Below are positions 26,067-35,498 of a DNA stretch of 64,000 nt, piece by piece. The position numbers and the translations under genes are program-made. Each line of letters opens with the position of its first letter. Within the stretch, counting starts at the first letter, position 1. This DNA is from Arcicella sp038230735 (GTDB lineage Bacteria; Bacteroidota; Bacteroidia; Cytophagales; Spirosomataceae), in contig JBBRMR010000005.1 of assembly GCA_038230735.1 (NCBI GenBank), positions 51,397 through 115,396 on the forward strand. The letters are read 5' to 3'. The notes under the pieces were generated by a model. That model searched no databases, was not told the DNA's origin, and saw only the letters and a list, made by a program, of their open reading frames with translations.

Positions 26067-27062
26067 ATGACCGTTTCCATCATCATTGTCAATTATAAAT
26101 CCGCTGAACTTGCTGTTGATTGCATTACTTCTATCAAGAAATTTACAAAAAATGTTTCTTTTGAAGTGGTTGTAGTGGATAATGATTCGCAAGATGATTC
26201 TGAACAGAATATTAAAACCAATCATCCTGATATTGTATGGGTGCAGACGGGTTATAATGCAGGATTTTCGAGGGGAAATAATGCGGGATTTAAAGTAGCA
26301 AAGGGTCAATATCTTTTATTACTAAACGCCGATACGCTTATTTTTGAAGATACTATTTCTCTGACTGCCAAGCGTTTAGAAAAAAATAAAGCTATTGCCG
26401 TTATTGCAGGATTGCAGGTAAATCCCGATATGAGTCCGATGTATTATTACAGAAATCGGAATGATTTTAGGAAATTTTTATACGTTGTTCCCAATCGTTT
26501 TAATACAATATTGGATAAAATCTTTCCATCACCAATTTTTTCAGACCTAAATCAAGCGGAGTTGCCGTGTGGTGCTTTTATGATGGTGAGTCGTGAAACG
26601 TTGGAAAAAGCGGGAACAATGGATGAAGATTTTTTTATGTATGCCGAAGACTTTGAATGGGCGAGTCGTTTACGAAAAGTGGGCAAATTGTGTTATTTTG
26701 AAGATATTCGTTTTATTCACCTCGAAAAACCTTCCCCTTTTCGTAGAACTAATATTTCCCCCATTAATCGATTCGGTACGCAAATGCAAGTTTCAAATTT
26801 GCTTTGGATTCGGAAAGAATATGGTGTATTTTCTTATTTATTTTTAATTTTTCACTACGTTGCACTTGCCATTTTCTTTTACGTTTGGAAGGTTGCGTTA
26901 AATATTGCTAAACTCAGGAGTCCATTTACAGAATTGAAAAGTCAAAAGATAATGCTCTTAAAAACAGGAGTTTATCTTAAATTCTTTTGGAAAACATTAT
27001 TTAAAAGAAAAGGCTTCTACAAAATTGAAGAAGCCGATAATATTGATTTGAGGTATAAGTAA
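26067..27062 (+). CDS. Glycosyltransferase family 2 protein
   Basis: Family 2 (GT-A fold) transferase of 331 residues. The N-terminus VSIIIVNYKSAELAVDCITS is the nucleotide-sugar start; VVVDNDSQDDSEQNI carries the early DN motif, and QYLLLLNADTLIFEDTI is the DxD-like (NAD) metal site. The acceptor region PCGAFMMVSRETLEKAGTMD and FMYAEDFEWASRLRKVG follows, as in rhamnosyl- and galactofuranosyltransferase-type enzymes. A hydrophobic segment near residue 255-280 suggests membrane attachment. It starts one base after hldD stops, which implies translational coupling and a role in surface polysaccharide or LPS. Sugar donor unknown. Confidence 0.9.
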   Translation: MTVSIIIVNYKSAELAVDCITSIKKFTKNVSFEVVVVDNDSQDDSEQNIKTNHPDIVWVQTGYNAGFSRGNNAGFKVAKGQYLLLLNADTLIFEDTISLTAKRLEKNKAIAVIAGLQVNPDMSPMYYYRNRNDFRKFLYVVPNRFNTILDKIFPSPIFSDLNQAELPCGAFMMVSRETLEKAGTMDEDFFMYAEDFEWASRLRKVGKLCYFEDIRFIHLEKPSPFRRTNISPINRFGTQMQVSNLLWIRKEYGVFSYLFLIFHYVALAIFFYVWKVALNIAKLRSPFTELKSQKIMLLKTGVYLKFFWKTLFKRKGFYKIEEADNIDLRYK

Positions 27063-27064
27063 AC

Positions 27065-27622
27065 TTATTTTTTAGTAAAAATAGAATCACCTTTTAGTTC
27101 AAAACCTTTTAGAGTATGAGACTTGACTGTTCCATTTTCTGCTATATAATCTTTCAAAAAATATTGACCATTTTCTAATACTAAAATCTCAACTACTTGA
27201 TTTGCGGGGTCAATAATCCAATATTCTAATACGCCATATTGAGCATAAAGATTACCCTTCGCCACTTGGTCACGATACACAGAAGAAGGAGAAACAATTT
27301 CTACAACTAAATCAGGACTTCCTCTAAAATTTTTGTCATTCAAATTCTTTAAATTTTCATTACTGATAAACAGAATATCGGGTTGAGTGGTGTTGTCTTC
27401 GTCAAAAACTACGTCAAAAGGGGCGTTGAAAACTTCACCTAACTGATTTTTTTCAACGAATGAGATTAATTGAAATTCGATTTTTCTGGATATTCTTTGG
27501 TGTTCAGTGTTAGGTGCTGGCATTTCGTAAAGTTCATTTTTGATAAGTTCATAGCGAGATTCTGCGGGAAGATTTTCCACCATCTCTTGATACGTCCATT
27601 TTTCAGCTATTAATAATTCCAT
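27065..27622 (-). CDS. Uma2-family endonuclease-like protein
   Basis: 185-residue member of the Uma2 (DUF820) group, a PD-(D/E)XK nuclease fold. The core is NTTQPDILFISNENL (PD), then DLVVEIVSPSSVYRDQVAKGN (E-x-x with the conserved SPSS and K), then GVLEYWIIDP. The N-terminal WTYQEMVENLPAESRYELI is the usual family opening. Function is unknown; copies are common in cyanobacteria and Bacteroidota. A TATTTTTG -7 element is on the minus strand at 27640-27647. Another, divergent Uma2 gene is at 57076-57702. It converges with the glycosyltransferase with two bases between stops. Confidence 0.85.
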   Translation of the reverse strand: MELLIAEKWTYQEMVENLPAESRYELIKNELYEMPAPNTEHQRISRKIEFQLISFVEKNQLGEVFNAPFDVVFDEDNTTQPDILFISNENLKNLNDKNFRGSPDLVVEIVSPSSVYRDQVAKGNLYAQYGVLEYWIIDPANQVVEILVLENGQYFLKDYIAENGTVKSHTLKGFELKGDSIFTKK

Positions 27623-27639
27623 ATTCTTTCCTATTTTAT

Positions 27640-27647
27640 CAAAAATA
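27640..27647 (-). promoter_or_regulatory. Putative -7 promoter element of the Uma2 gene
   Basis: On the minus strand the sequence reads TATTTTTG, matching TAnnTTTG, 18 bases upstream of the start codon. No clear -33 box. Confidence 0.35.
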
Positions 27648-27679
27648 ACAATTTAACCTATACTTTCCAAGCCAGTCAT

Positions 27680-30079
27680 TTATTCAACCAAAATTCTTTG
27701 TTTTCCTCCAATCAAAGGCGTTGATTTTCCATTCCAAACAAAACGTCCTTTGATAGTTGAAGGCAAAGTTATCTCTCCCGAAATTCCCGTTTTGCCCTTC
27801 CGTTTCAAACTCACTTTTATCTCGCCATTGGGGTGCGGAATTTTTCCTTCAATGTCATCTAAAATGCCCAATGCTGGTTGAATAAGGACTTCTTCAAAGC
27901 CTGGGGCATCGGGCATAATACCGCAAACCGTAGCTAAAAAGTCATAATTTGGCGATGCCGACCAAGCATGACAGTCTGAACGGGTGGGTTCTCCCTGTTC
28001 GGCAAAAGTGGTTAATCCCATCCTTAACATATCACGCCAAGGCTCCAGCATTTCATGATAACGATTTGCCATTCCCGCTTTTTTGAGGGCTTGGGTTAGG
28101 TAAAATTTAAAATAAAAAGTCGTTTGAATCAAAGATTTATCGTTCAGAATTTTCTCCATCAACTCTTTCTCTTGGGCTTTGGGAACGGCATTAGAAAGTA
28201 TCGCAAAAATATTGGCGTGTTGGCTGAAAACCTTTTTATCAGGTGTGTCTGAAACTTCGCCTCTTGTGGCATCAAAACATTGCATAAACGTAGATTTCGC
28301 TAATAAATCAGCCAAGGTTTTGTAATAAATAGCCTTCTCTTTTTGTCCATAAGTTTCAAAAATTGCCGATGCCTGACGTAATGTATAGGCGTATTGAAAG
28401 GAAATTATCGAAGAATTTCCATCCGTTGCCCCATTTGGAATACCGCCGATACTCGCTACATCATTCCATTGCCAAGGTTTTGCCCAATCCACAAACGACC
28501 ACCAGTTCAGTGTCCCCAACATATTTTTCTTAGGGTCGAGTTTTCTTTCGTACCAAGCCAACACTTTTTCAATATTGGGCAGCATGGTTTTGATAAATTT
28601 ATCGTCTTGGCGGTGCATCCAATAATCGTAATTCATTGATACCCAGAATAATGAGAACGTAGGGATGATTTGAATAACATTGGAAGGGTAGCGACTTTGG
28701 GTTAATCCTTCGGAAGTCATGGAGTTGTCAAAATCCGTAATTGCCTTCCGCATGAGGCGGTCATCTCCCGACACGTATAGGCTTATAAGTGCTTGAATAC
28801 GAGTATCACCCGTGTATTGGAGTTGCTCATAATAGGGGCAATCGAAGTACGTTTCGCCCGCACACAGTCGAGCGGTTTGCCAGCCAACTTTCCAAATATC
28901 GGTCATAGATTTATCCTGAGAACTCGAAAAAGAGGCTTTTTCTTCAAATGGATAACCCGTTTTCATGCCGTAAAAAGAATTAATGATGAGCGGCTGTTCT
29001 TTGGTTTCGATTTCCAATTCGATATAACGGAAAGTCCTGAACCACAGCGGTCTAAATGTTCTTTTTACGGCTCCATCAGTCCTAAAAATATCTTGATTAC
29101 CCATAATTTTACGACCCGTTATTTCATTACGATTGCCTTTTTGACGTTTTTTATCCATCAAAGCCTCGGCATAAGTAAATTGAATAGATGAGCCTTTGCC
29201 ACCCGAAACTGTCATTTCTGGATATGCAACGGTTTCAAAGGTTTGGTCTAATAAAATGGTGGTTTTAGTATTGGCGGGAATCGTTAATGTACCCGTTCCT
29301 TTCAAAAACTTATCCGTCAAATCGGTATCTGCAATACCCGTAAATCGGCGAATTTCTTTAATAGGTTGATAAATTTCCTCCATCTGTGGAATAGTTCGAG
29401 GGACCAAATACCATCCCGCCCCCGAACCAGTGCCACTCGGAAAACCCCTTTCCAAGACCTTCGCTTTTTCCCAAGCGGCATCATTAAAATCAGGTTTCTC
29501 CCAACCGTAATGGAATTTACTGGCATCAATGTCTTCCCCACAACCCACCACGATGTAAGTTTGAAGTTTTGCCCCATCCACTGGAATTGCTTTGTAGGAT
29601 TTGTTTTGAGTAACTTTCCAAGAATTATTGGTATTGACAAGCTCCTCGCTATCCGAATTTCCCTGTAAAATAAAACCCGTTTTATTACTAATTTGAGCCA
29701 CTTGCATCTCATTGGCAAAGTTCCAAACAACGGCAGCAATGGTATTTTTGCCTTGTTGCAAATACGGAGCAATATCATAAGTTTCAAAATTCCAGTGCAT
29801 CAAATCTCCCCGTGCTGGACCCGCCCCAATATAATTTCCATTCACAAAAACACGATAACGATTATCACCCGAGATATTGATAATGAAGGAGTTAGGTTTT
29901 TGAGAAAGCTCAAAATTCTTCCGAAAATGATATACGCCAAATTCTTTCAAACTCACATTTTGCGGGGCAATCCACGTGGCTTTCCAGGGGTAATTAACTA
30001 CTTGATTGGTAGGTTGTTGAGCTTGAATTCTTGGAATAATTGATATTAATAAACAGAAAAATGTTAGGGCTTTATTCAT
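27680..30079 (-). CDS. Secreted alpha-L-rhamnosidase-like glycosidase (GH78)
   Basis: 799 residues from the ATG at 30079, chosen because it gives a signal peptide (MNKALTFFCLLISIIPRIQA then Q); the more upstream ATG at 30139 would add 20 residues before it. N-terminal beta-domains (APYLQQGKNTIAAVVWNF, SGDNRYRVFVNGNYIGAGPARGD) precede an (alpha/alpha)6 barrel with the GH78 region LCAGETYFDCPYYEQLQYTGDTRIQAL and later WSFVDWAKPWQWND. A C-terminal beta-sandwich ends the protein. It likely releases L-rhamnose from plant or microbial glycans in the periplasm or on the surface. No SusCD pair is next to it, so it is outside a classic PUL. Confidence 0.85.
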   Translation of the reverse strand: MNKALTFFCLLISIIPRIQAQQPTNQVVNYPWKATWIAPQNVSLKEFGVYHFRKNFELSQKPNSFIINISGDNRYRVFVNGNYIGAGPARGDLMHWNFETYDIAPYLQQGKNTIAAVVWNFANEMQVAQISNKTGFILQGNSDSEELVNTNNSWKVTQNKSYKAIPVDGAKLQTYIVVGCGEDIDASKFHYGWEKPDFNDAAWEKAKVLERGFPSGTGSGAGWYLVPRTIPQMEEIYQPIKEIRRFTGIADTDLTDKFLKGTGTLTIPANTKTTILLDQTFETVAYPEMTVSGGKGSSIQFTYAEALMDKKRQKGNRNEITGRKIMGNQDIFRTDGAVKRTFRPLWFRTFRYIELEIETKEQPLIINSFYGMKTGYPFEEKASFSSSQDKSMTDIWKVGWQTARLCAGETYFDCPYYEQLQYTGDTRIQALISLYVSGDDRLMRKAITDFDNSMTSEGLTQSRYPSNVIQIIPTFSLFWVSMNYDYWMHRQDDKFIKTMLPNIEKVLAWYERKLDPKKNMLGTLNWWSFVDWAKPWQWNDVASIGGIPNGATDGNSSIISFQYAYTLRQASAIFETYGQKEKAIYYKTLADLLAKSTFMQCFDATRGEVSDTPDKKVFSQHANIFAILSNAVPKAQEKELMEKILNDKSLIQTTFYFKFYLTQALKKAGMANRYHEMLEPWRDMLRMGLTTFAEQGEPTRSDCHAWSASPNYDFLATVCGIMPDAPGFEEVLIQPALGILDDIEGKIPHPNGEIKVSLKRKGKTGISGEITLPSTIKGRFVWNGKSTPLIGGKQRILVE

Positions 30080-30218
30080 GGGGAAATTTGGATTGGAAAA
30101 TTTAGGAACGAAAATAGGGCTTATTTTGATTTGAAACAATGATTGGCTTTCAGTAGATGTATATTTTGATTATTTATGAGTAGGATTAGGACGTTCTCCG
30201 AGATTAAGAAAATTTGAT

Positions 30219-30226
30219 TATATTTG
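30219..30226 (+). promoter_or_regulatory. Putative -7 promoter element of the APC permease
   Basis: TATATTTG fits TAnnTTTG and lies 15 bases before the ATG, implying a short leader. The -33 box is not clear. Confidence 0.4.
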
Positions 30227-30241
30227 GCAAAAAACTAATAT

Positions 30242-31696
30242 ATGACTTCATCAACCACTCCAAACGAATTAAAAAAAGAATTATCCCTCACCGATGCCAC
30301 CATGATTGTGATTGGTTCCATGATTGGTTCAGGGATTTTTATTGTCTCGGCAGACGTAACTCGTAATTTAGGTTCACCTGGTTATCTCCTCTTAACGTGG
30401 GGAATAACTGGCGTAATTACGTTAATATCAGCACTTTCTTATGGCGAACTCGCAGGGATGATGCCTAAAGCGGGAGGGCAATATGTGTATCTACGAGAAG
30501 CATACAATCCATTAGTCGGTTTCCTTTTCGGTTGGACAACTTTCTTAGTAATCGAAACAGGCACAATTGCCGCCGTTGCCGTAGCTTTTGCCAAATATAC
30601 AGGCGTACTTTTGCCCGATTTGATTGGTACTGAAACCCAACACCAATTTCTCTTTTTCAATACTCAACAACTCTTGGCAATTGCCCTAATTTTATTACTC
30701 ACTTTCATCAACATTCAAGGCGTAAAAAATGCCAAATTAGTGCAATTAGTTTTTACAACTACCAAAATTGGAGCGTTACTGGGTTTGGCAGTTTTGGGAA
30801 TTATTGTGGGCTTGAATCCAAGTAAAGGAATGTGGGCAATAAACTCCATTGACTTTTGGAGTCCTGTGAAAATTATCTGGGAAAAAGGGAAAATTATTGA
30901 TTATCAATATCTTTCGGGAATCGGGTTATGGTCGGCAATGGGATTAGCGTTGATTGGTCCATTATTTTCTTCTTCGGCATGGAATAATGTTACCTACACG
31001 GCAGGAGAAATGAAGAACCCAAAACGGGATATTCCACTAAGTTTAATTTATGGAACTCTGACAGTCAGTGTGTTATATATTTTGGCAAATATTGCTTATC
31101 TCATGTTATTACCCGTACAAGGGCAACCAAACGCAGCCGATACGCTCGGCAGAGGAATCATGTTTGCCACTAACGATAGAGTGGGAACGGCGGCGGCTGA
31201 GATGATTTTTGGAAATCCAGCTACAATTATCATGGCAATTTTTATCATGATTTCCACTTTTGGTTGTAATAACGGAATCATTTTATCGGGAGCAAGAGTC
31301 TATTATGCGATGGCAAAAGATAATTTATTTTTCAAGAAAGCGGGAGAATTAAATGCCAAAGGTGTACCCGCTTCTTCCCTTTTAATGCAATGTTTTTGGG
31401 CATGTTTATTGTGCCTCACGGGGACATACAGCGACCTTTTGGACTATACAGTTTTTGCCATTTTGGTATTTTATATCCTCACGATTGGGGGCGTATTTAT
31501 TCTCCGTAAAAAACAACCCGATACCCCAAGACCATACAAGGCTTTTGGCTATCCAATCATTCCCGCCATTTATTTATTTTTTGCCACGGCTCTATGCGTT
31601 AATCTATTGATTTACAAGCCAGTACCATCATGGATTGGTGTTGGAATTGTAGCGTTGGGAGTTCCTGTTTTTTATCTTTGGAAGAAGAAAGATTGA
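30242..31696 (+). CDS. APC-family amino acid permease
   Basis: 484-residue inner-membrane transporter with about 12 hydrophobic segments. The first segment carries the APC signature ATMIVIGSMIGSGIFIVSADV, with the unwound GSGIF; LISALSYGELAGMMPKAGGQ and YVYLREAYNPLVGFLFGWTTF follow. SSSAWNNVTYTAGEMKNPKRD near residue 245 is the typical Y-x-x-GE-x-x-P loop. The C-terminus ends in YLWKKKD. Substrate not identified; a neutral or branched-chain amino acid is usual for this subgroup. Stands alone and converges with the next gene after one base. Confidence 0.9.
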   Translation: MTSSTTPNELKKELSLTDATMIVIGSMIGSGIFIVSADVTRNLGSPGYLLLTWGITGVITLISALSYGELAGMMPKAGGQYVYLREAYNPLVGFLFGWTTFLVIETGTIAAVAVAFAKYTGVLLPDLIGTETQHQFLFFNTQQLLAIALILLLTFINIQGVKNAKLVQLVFTTTKIGALLGLAVLGIIVGLNPSKGMWAINSIDFWSPVKIIWEKGKIIDYQYLSGIGLWSAMGLALIGPLFSSSAWNNVTYTAGEMKNPKRDIPLSLIYGTLTVSVLYILANIAYLMLLPVQGQPNAADTLGRGIMFATNDRVGTAAAEMIFGNPATIIMAIFIMISTFGCNNGIILSGARVYYAMAKDNLFFKKAGELNAKGVPASSLLMQCFWACLLCLTGTYSDLLDYTVFAILVFYILTIGGVFILRKKQPDTPRPYKAFGYPIIPAIYLFFATALCVNLLIYKPVPSWIGVGIVALGVPVFYLWKKKD

Positions 31697-31697
31697 C

Positions 31698-32210
31698 CTA
31701 ATCATGTAATTTTTTCCATCTATACTTTTTCCAAAAATATAGTATTTGTGAACCAACAAATACTATCGTTAGAAGCCAAAAAAATATCTCTTTTAATTGA
31801 AAATCTAATACTGAATATTTTCCAAGAAAAATATTACAAAACAAGAAAATAGGTAAGATTATATTCAACAAATCTTTCTTTTTATGCTTCAATTTATCAA
31901 TGTATTTAAAGTAGCCATCTTTCACGGAAAGTTTGTTTTGTAATTCAGATATTTTCTCAAAATAAAGTTTCATTCTATCTTTATCGACAATTGCAAAATA
32001 TCTTTCATGTGAAGGCATGAATTGAAAAATATCATGAAGCAAAGTAGAGTCTTCATCAGAGATTAGTTCTGTCCCTACTTTTTGCTTACGCCCTAATGTA
32101 TTAATTAATGCTTTCAATTCATCAAGTTTATATTCCTTTTGATGTTTAATGGTAAAATCAGCGGTTCGTACCTCACAAAGTTCTGAATAATAGGATAATT
32201 TGTTTTTCAT
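31698..32210 (-). CDS. Hypothetical membrane protein
   Basis: 170 residues from the ATG at 32210, which I prefer because the segment before it (to 32270) reads as an AT-rich leader. The N-terminal 100 residues are soluble and charged with a helix-rich look (YKLDELKALINTLGRKQKV, MKLYFEKISELQNKLSVKDG); the C-terminal third has two hydrophobic segments (LLNIILPIFLFCNIFLG and EIFFWLLTIVFVGSQILYF) that end in a lysine- and arginine-rich tail. I do not recognise a family. It is AT-rich and lone. A membrane-anchored sensor or accessory factor is possible but not shown. Confidence 0.6.
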   Translation of the reverse strand: MKNKLSYYSELCEVRTADFTIKHQKEYKLDELKALINTLGRKQKVGTELISDEDSTLLHDIFQFMPSHERYFAIVDKDRMKLYFEKISELQNKLSVKDGYFKYIDKLKHKKKDLLNIILPIFLFCNIFLGKYSVLDFQLKEIFFWLLTIVFVGSQILYFWKKYRWKKLHD

Positions 32211-32315
32211 GATTAAAATGAATGCGTTTAATTTGTTGCCAAAAATATACTTTTTGACAACAAATTGCAAATAATCAACTTGTCATCTTTGAAACTTTAT
32301 TTAACGGTTCACGGT

Positions 32316-32323
32316 TAAATTTG
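32316..32323 (+). promoter_or_regulatory. Putative -7 promoter element of the SDR gene
   Basis: TAAATTTG fits TAnnTTTG and lies 31 bases upstream of the ATG at 32355. A TTTG at 32288-32291 is too far for an ideal -33 box (24-base spacing). Confidence 0.4.
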
Positions 32324-32354
32324 AAAGATATTTTCATCATTTCAAATAAAAACT

Positions 32355-33068
32355 ATGGAAAGTACAATCATAAAAACTGCCCTCATCACAGGAGGTTCAA
32401 AGGGAATTGGCTACGGAGTGGCGGAGTCATTAATTAAAGACGGAATCAAAGTTGCCGTTACTTCACGTACCCAAGCCAGTGCCAACGAAGCAGCAGCAGA
32501 GTTGAACAAAATAAAGTCAGGTTATGCCATTGGTATTGAATCTGACGTTCGGGATTTAGCTTCTCAGGAACAAGCCGTTTCTACTATTATTGCCCATTGG
32601 GGACGATTGGACTATGTTATTGCCAATGCAGGAGTTGGTCATTTCGCCCCCATTCAAAAATTGACCTCGGAACAGTGGCAAGAAACCATTGATATTAATT
32701 TGACGGGAACGTTCAATTCTATCAAGGCAGCTTACGACCAATTAAAAGAAAATAAAGGCTATTTTATTACAATTTCGAGCTTGGCAGGAACAAATTTCTT
32801 TGCCGCAGGGGGAGCGTATAATGCCAGTAAATTTGGCGTAGTTGGTTTCTCGCAAGCTATTATGATTGACCTAAGAAAAGACGGAATCAAAGTGACAACC
32901 ATAATGCCTGGGTCAGTTGCCACCGAATTTGGCGGGCAAACGCCTCATACCAAACACGCATGGAAAATTCAACCAGAGGATATTGGGCAGATAGTTTCGG
33001 ATTTAATTAAAATGCCAGCCAGAACTTTGCCGAGTAAGATTGAAGTTCGTCCTTCGATGCCTGCTTAG
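32355..33068 (+). CDS. SDR-family oxidoreductase
   Basis: Classical short-chain dehydrogenase/reductase, 237 residues. The cofactor motif is TGGSKGIGYGVAESLI (residues 12-27), then VIANAGVGHF, and the catalytic S and Y-x3-K in ITISSLAGTNFFAAGGAYNASKFG (about 140-163). The arginine-containing LISRTQ-type sequence after strand 2 (AVTSRTQASA) favours NADP. The fold is that of 3-ketoacyl-ACP reductase-like enzymes, but the substrate is unknown. It has its own -7 element and a terminator, so it is monocistronic. Confidence 0.9.
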   Translation: MESTIIKTALITGGSKGIGYGVAESLIKDGIKVAVTSRTQASANEAAAELNKIKSGYAIGIESDVRDLASQEQAVSTIIAHWGRLDYVIANAGVGHFAPIQKLTSEQWQETIDINLTGTFNSIKAAYDQLKENKGYFITISSLAGTNFFAAGGAYNASKFGVVGFSQAIMIDLRKDGIKVTTIMPGSVATEFGGQTPHTKHAWKIQPEDIGQIVSDLIKMPARTLPSKIEVRPSMPA

Positions 33069-33100
33069 TTATTAGAGAATTAGTTACTGGTGATTAGTAA

Positions 33101-33134
33101 AGCCTCCATTTAGTTGTGGAGGCTTTTTATTTTG
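33101..33134. terminator. Terminator after the SDR gene
   Basis: AGCCTCCA (33101-33108) pairs with TGGAGGCT (33117-33124) around an 8-base loop, followed by TTTTATTTT on the plus strand. It also overlaps the end of the leftward gene that follows. Confidence 0.8.
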
Positions 33135-33669
33135 TTGCAAAACGAACGCTGCCGATATTGATTTTTTCTTGATAAATACTTCGAAAATCAATTCCAATGG
33201 ATATGCCACCCCAAACATAAAGTCTTTGGTCTGTAATGAGGGGAGTAAAGTGTACTCTTACAATGGAAAAATTGGGGCTGATAAATTTGTAACCAATTAA
33301 GGGAAATATTATATAGTCTCCATTGCCAATATTGGATTTGTAAAAAGTCTTTTCTTGGTAATAGAATCTTTCAGAAGTCAATAATCCTACTATTCCAACT
33401 TCTAAAAAATTACGCCCATCCCCAACTGAGTAGGTTAAATCGTTGATAAGGGTTACAAAATATCGAGTTGAACCAACACCACTTCCAGTTCCAAAAGTAA
33501 TATGAGAGTCGTGATTCAGATAGAAATTTCGATGGACTTTCAAGCCTACGGCAGGGGAATTTGCACCAAATTGTAAATCTAAACCATATTTAGGTCTGAA
33601 TTCCTGAGCAAAAATATCGAAATGAAGAAATGTTGTGAAAATAATCAGCGTAATTGTAGTCTTTTTCAT
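33127..33669 (-). CDS. Exported hypothetical protein, beta-strand rich
   Basis: 180 residues from the ATG at 33669, chosen for its signal peptide (MKKTTITLIIFTTFLHFDIF then AQ); an upstream ATG at 33702 adds 11 residues. The mature part alternates polar and aromatic residues (YGLDLQFGANSPAVGLKVHRN, GVGSTRYFVTLINDLTYSVG, YIIFPLIGYKFISPNFSIVRV) in a pattern suggesting a small outer-membrane barrel. I cannot name the family. It is separated from neighbours, so no operon context helps. Confidence 0.65.
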   Translation of the reverse strand: MKKTTITLIIFTTFLHFDIFAQEFRPKYGLDLQFGANSPAVGLKVHRNFYLNHDSHITFGTGSGVGSTRYFVTLINDLTYSVGDGRNFLEVGIVGLLTSERFYYQEKTFYKSNIGNGDYIIFPLIGYKFISPNFSIVRVHFTPLITDQRLYVWGGISIGIDFRSIYQEKINIGSVRFATK

Positions 33670-33795
33670 AAGTAGATGGTTTGTTTTTAATAACGAGACC
33701 ATCTACTTTATTATTGTAAGTTGTTAATAATTAGGTAGTTAGAGGTTAGTGAATATTCTCAGCCACCTCATCCCTAATTCCTATTTACCTGACCT

Positions 33796-34734
33796 TTAAT
33801 TATACACAAAATTAACCGAATAAACCGCTTTCTTTTTCTTGGCTGCCTCGGTGTTTGAAACACTTAACGTAATAATATCTTTATCCGTAGAAGCACTATA
33901 ATTGTTATCGGTATTGGTCTGTTCTGCCCAACTTCGAACCAGTACTTGTAGTTGATTCTTTATTTTAGCAAAATAAGCCTTTGCCTCATCTTCACTTTCA
34001 GATTCAAATAATACGGATTTATAATTAGAAGCCGTTCCGCCATTTTCTTGAATAATCAAGGAGCCTCTGCCCGTAACTAATTCAAAAGATGACTTAAATT
34101 TCTCCTGACCCACCGATTTATCTTTCTTGTCTTTTTTGATTTTTTCGCCCGTAATTCCCTTAAAATTATCAATCCTAAGCGTTGTTAATATTTTAAACTG
34201 TTTCGCAAAATTTGGGTCAATTTGTGCTTCCACAGCGTTTGGAGCGGCAATTATCTTCTGAATTTTGTATTTCCCAGTTTGTCCTGCATCCATGGATGTT
34301 GCTAATAAAGTATATGTCCCCGTGGCAGGGGCTACGATGAAAAACTTATTCGAACTAAACCCCGAATACGGTTTTGAATCATAACTGAACTCTTCTTTAT
34401 CCTTGCTTGGAGTTTTCAACGCCAACATTACCCTGAAATTATTAGAAGAATGTTCAAGGGTTAATTCTTCGCCCTGATGAAGAAATAATTTATAAGAATC
34501 ATAAAAACGTTTTTCGCCATTTTGACTTGCCGTTTTATCTTTTCCCGTTAAAGTTGCTTCAATTTCGTCTTGTACTTGTGGCACTCCCGTAGTTAATTGA
34601 TTACGATTTAATAATTCCGTTGAATCAACGACAACAGATTTGGTAGTTGGAGTTTTCTTGGTAGTCTTCTTTTTTTGGGCGTGTGTCGCAAAACATAGTA
34701 AAACGCAAAGCAAAGTCAATATTTTAGTTCTCAT
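33796..34734 (-). CDS. Exported protein with pre-peptidase C-terminal-like domain
   Basis: 312 residues with a signal peptide (MRTKILTLLCVLLCFATHA then Q) and then a lysine/threonine-rich linker (KKKTTKKTPTTKS). The middle part (about 65-165) has the beta-sandwich pattern of pre-peptidase C-terminal domains (FLHQGEELTLEHSSNN, FIVAPATGTYTLLATSMDAGQTGKYKI). The C-terminal part (from about 200) resembles no family I can name. It is probably periplasmic or surface-exposed. No peptidase is fused to it, so it could be a stand-alone binding domain. The call rests on strand pattern and is moderate. Confidence 0.6.
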   Translation of the reverse strand: MRTKILTLLCVLLCFATHAQKKKTTKKTPTTKSVVVDSTELLNRNQLTTGVPQVQDEIEATLTGKDKTASQNGEKRFYDSYKLFLHQGEELTLEHSSNNFRVMLALKTPSKDKEEFSYDSKPYSGFSSNKFFIVAPATGTYTLLATSMDAGQTGKYKIQKIIAAPNAVEAQIDPNFAKQFKILTTLRIDNFKGITGEKIKKDKKDKSVGQEKFKSSFELVTGRGSLIIQENGGTASNYKSVLFESESEDEAKAYFAKIKNQLQVLVRSWAEQTNTDNNYSASTDKDIITLSVSNTEAAKKKKAVYSVNFVYN

Positions 34735-34928
34735 ATATCTTTATTTGTTAAATTTCTCGCAAAAAGGCACAGAAAATCCAAATGACCAAATTTTATTTGG
34801 AAGATTTTGTTATCGGTAAAATTTTATAGCAATATTTCAAAACAAAATTGTTCATTTGTCGGTAAATAGTACAAATAAATATTTTATAAGTGTAATTTTA
34901 CTTTTAAGTAACTAAATTTTAAATATAC

Positions 34929-35468
34929 ATGAACAGAAGAGATGCCATTGCCAAAAGTGCTTTATTGATGGGGGGAATACTATCCGCTGGCACATTAGCA
35001 ACAATCTTAGAAAGCTGCAAAACGGGTGGCGGTTCTAAGGTCGGAAAAGATTTTACCATTGTTCCCATGCACAGTGAAATGATTGCTGAAATTGCGGAAA
35101 TGATATTACCAAAAACCTCAACACCAGGAGCAAAAGAAGCTAAAGTGCCACAATTTATTGAATTTATGTTGAAAGAATGTTATAAAGATGACCAACAGAA
35201 GGCATTTTTTGCAGGTTTAGACAAACTCAATGATGGTGCTGGTGGGAATTTTATGAAGGCATCTGCCGAGAAGAAAACTGAATTGTTGAAAGCAGAAGAT
35301 ACTGCCAAAGAAAAGTCTGAATTCTGGAAAACGATGAAAGATTTGACCGTTTTGGGTTATTTTACTTCTGAACAAGGAGCCACCAAAGCGGCAGAATATC
35401 TGGAAGTGCCAGGCAAATATGAAGGCATCAAATTAGCCAAAGGGCAAAAAGTCTGGGCGATGTCTTGA
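34929..35468 (+). CDS. Gluconate 2-dehydrogenase subunit 3-family protein
   Basis: 179-residue accessory subunit (family of gluconate 2-dehydrogenase subunit 3, TIGR/Pfam name Gluconate_2-dh3) that pairs with a GMC oxidoreductase. It begins MNRRDAIAKSALLMGG with a twin-arginine-like RR and a hydrophobic stretch reaching ILESC, possibly a lipobox or Tat-type exported start. The family signature is IAEMILPKTSTPGAKEAKVPQFIEFML. It is followed, after 91 bases that include a perfect-armed palindrome, by the GMC partner on the same strand, so the two form an exported sugar- or polyol-oxidising complex. Substrate unknown. Confidence 0.88.
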   Translation: MNRRDAIAKSALLMGGILSAGTLATILESCKTGGGSKVGKDFTIVPMHSEMIAEIAEMILPKTSTPGAKEAKVPQFIEFMLKECYKDDQQKAFFAGLDKLNDGAGGNFMKASAEKKTELLKAEDTAKEKSEFWKTMKDLTVLGYFTSEQGATKAAEYLEVPGKYEGIKLAKGQKVWAMS

Positions 35469-35498
35469 TAACAGTATAAACAAATTAAAATATTAAGC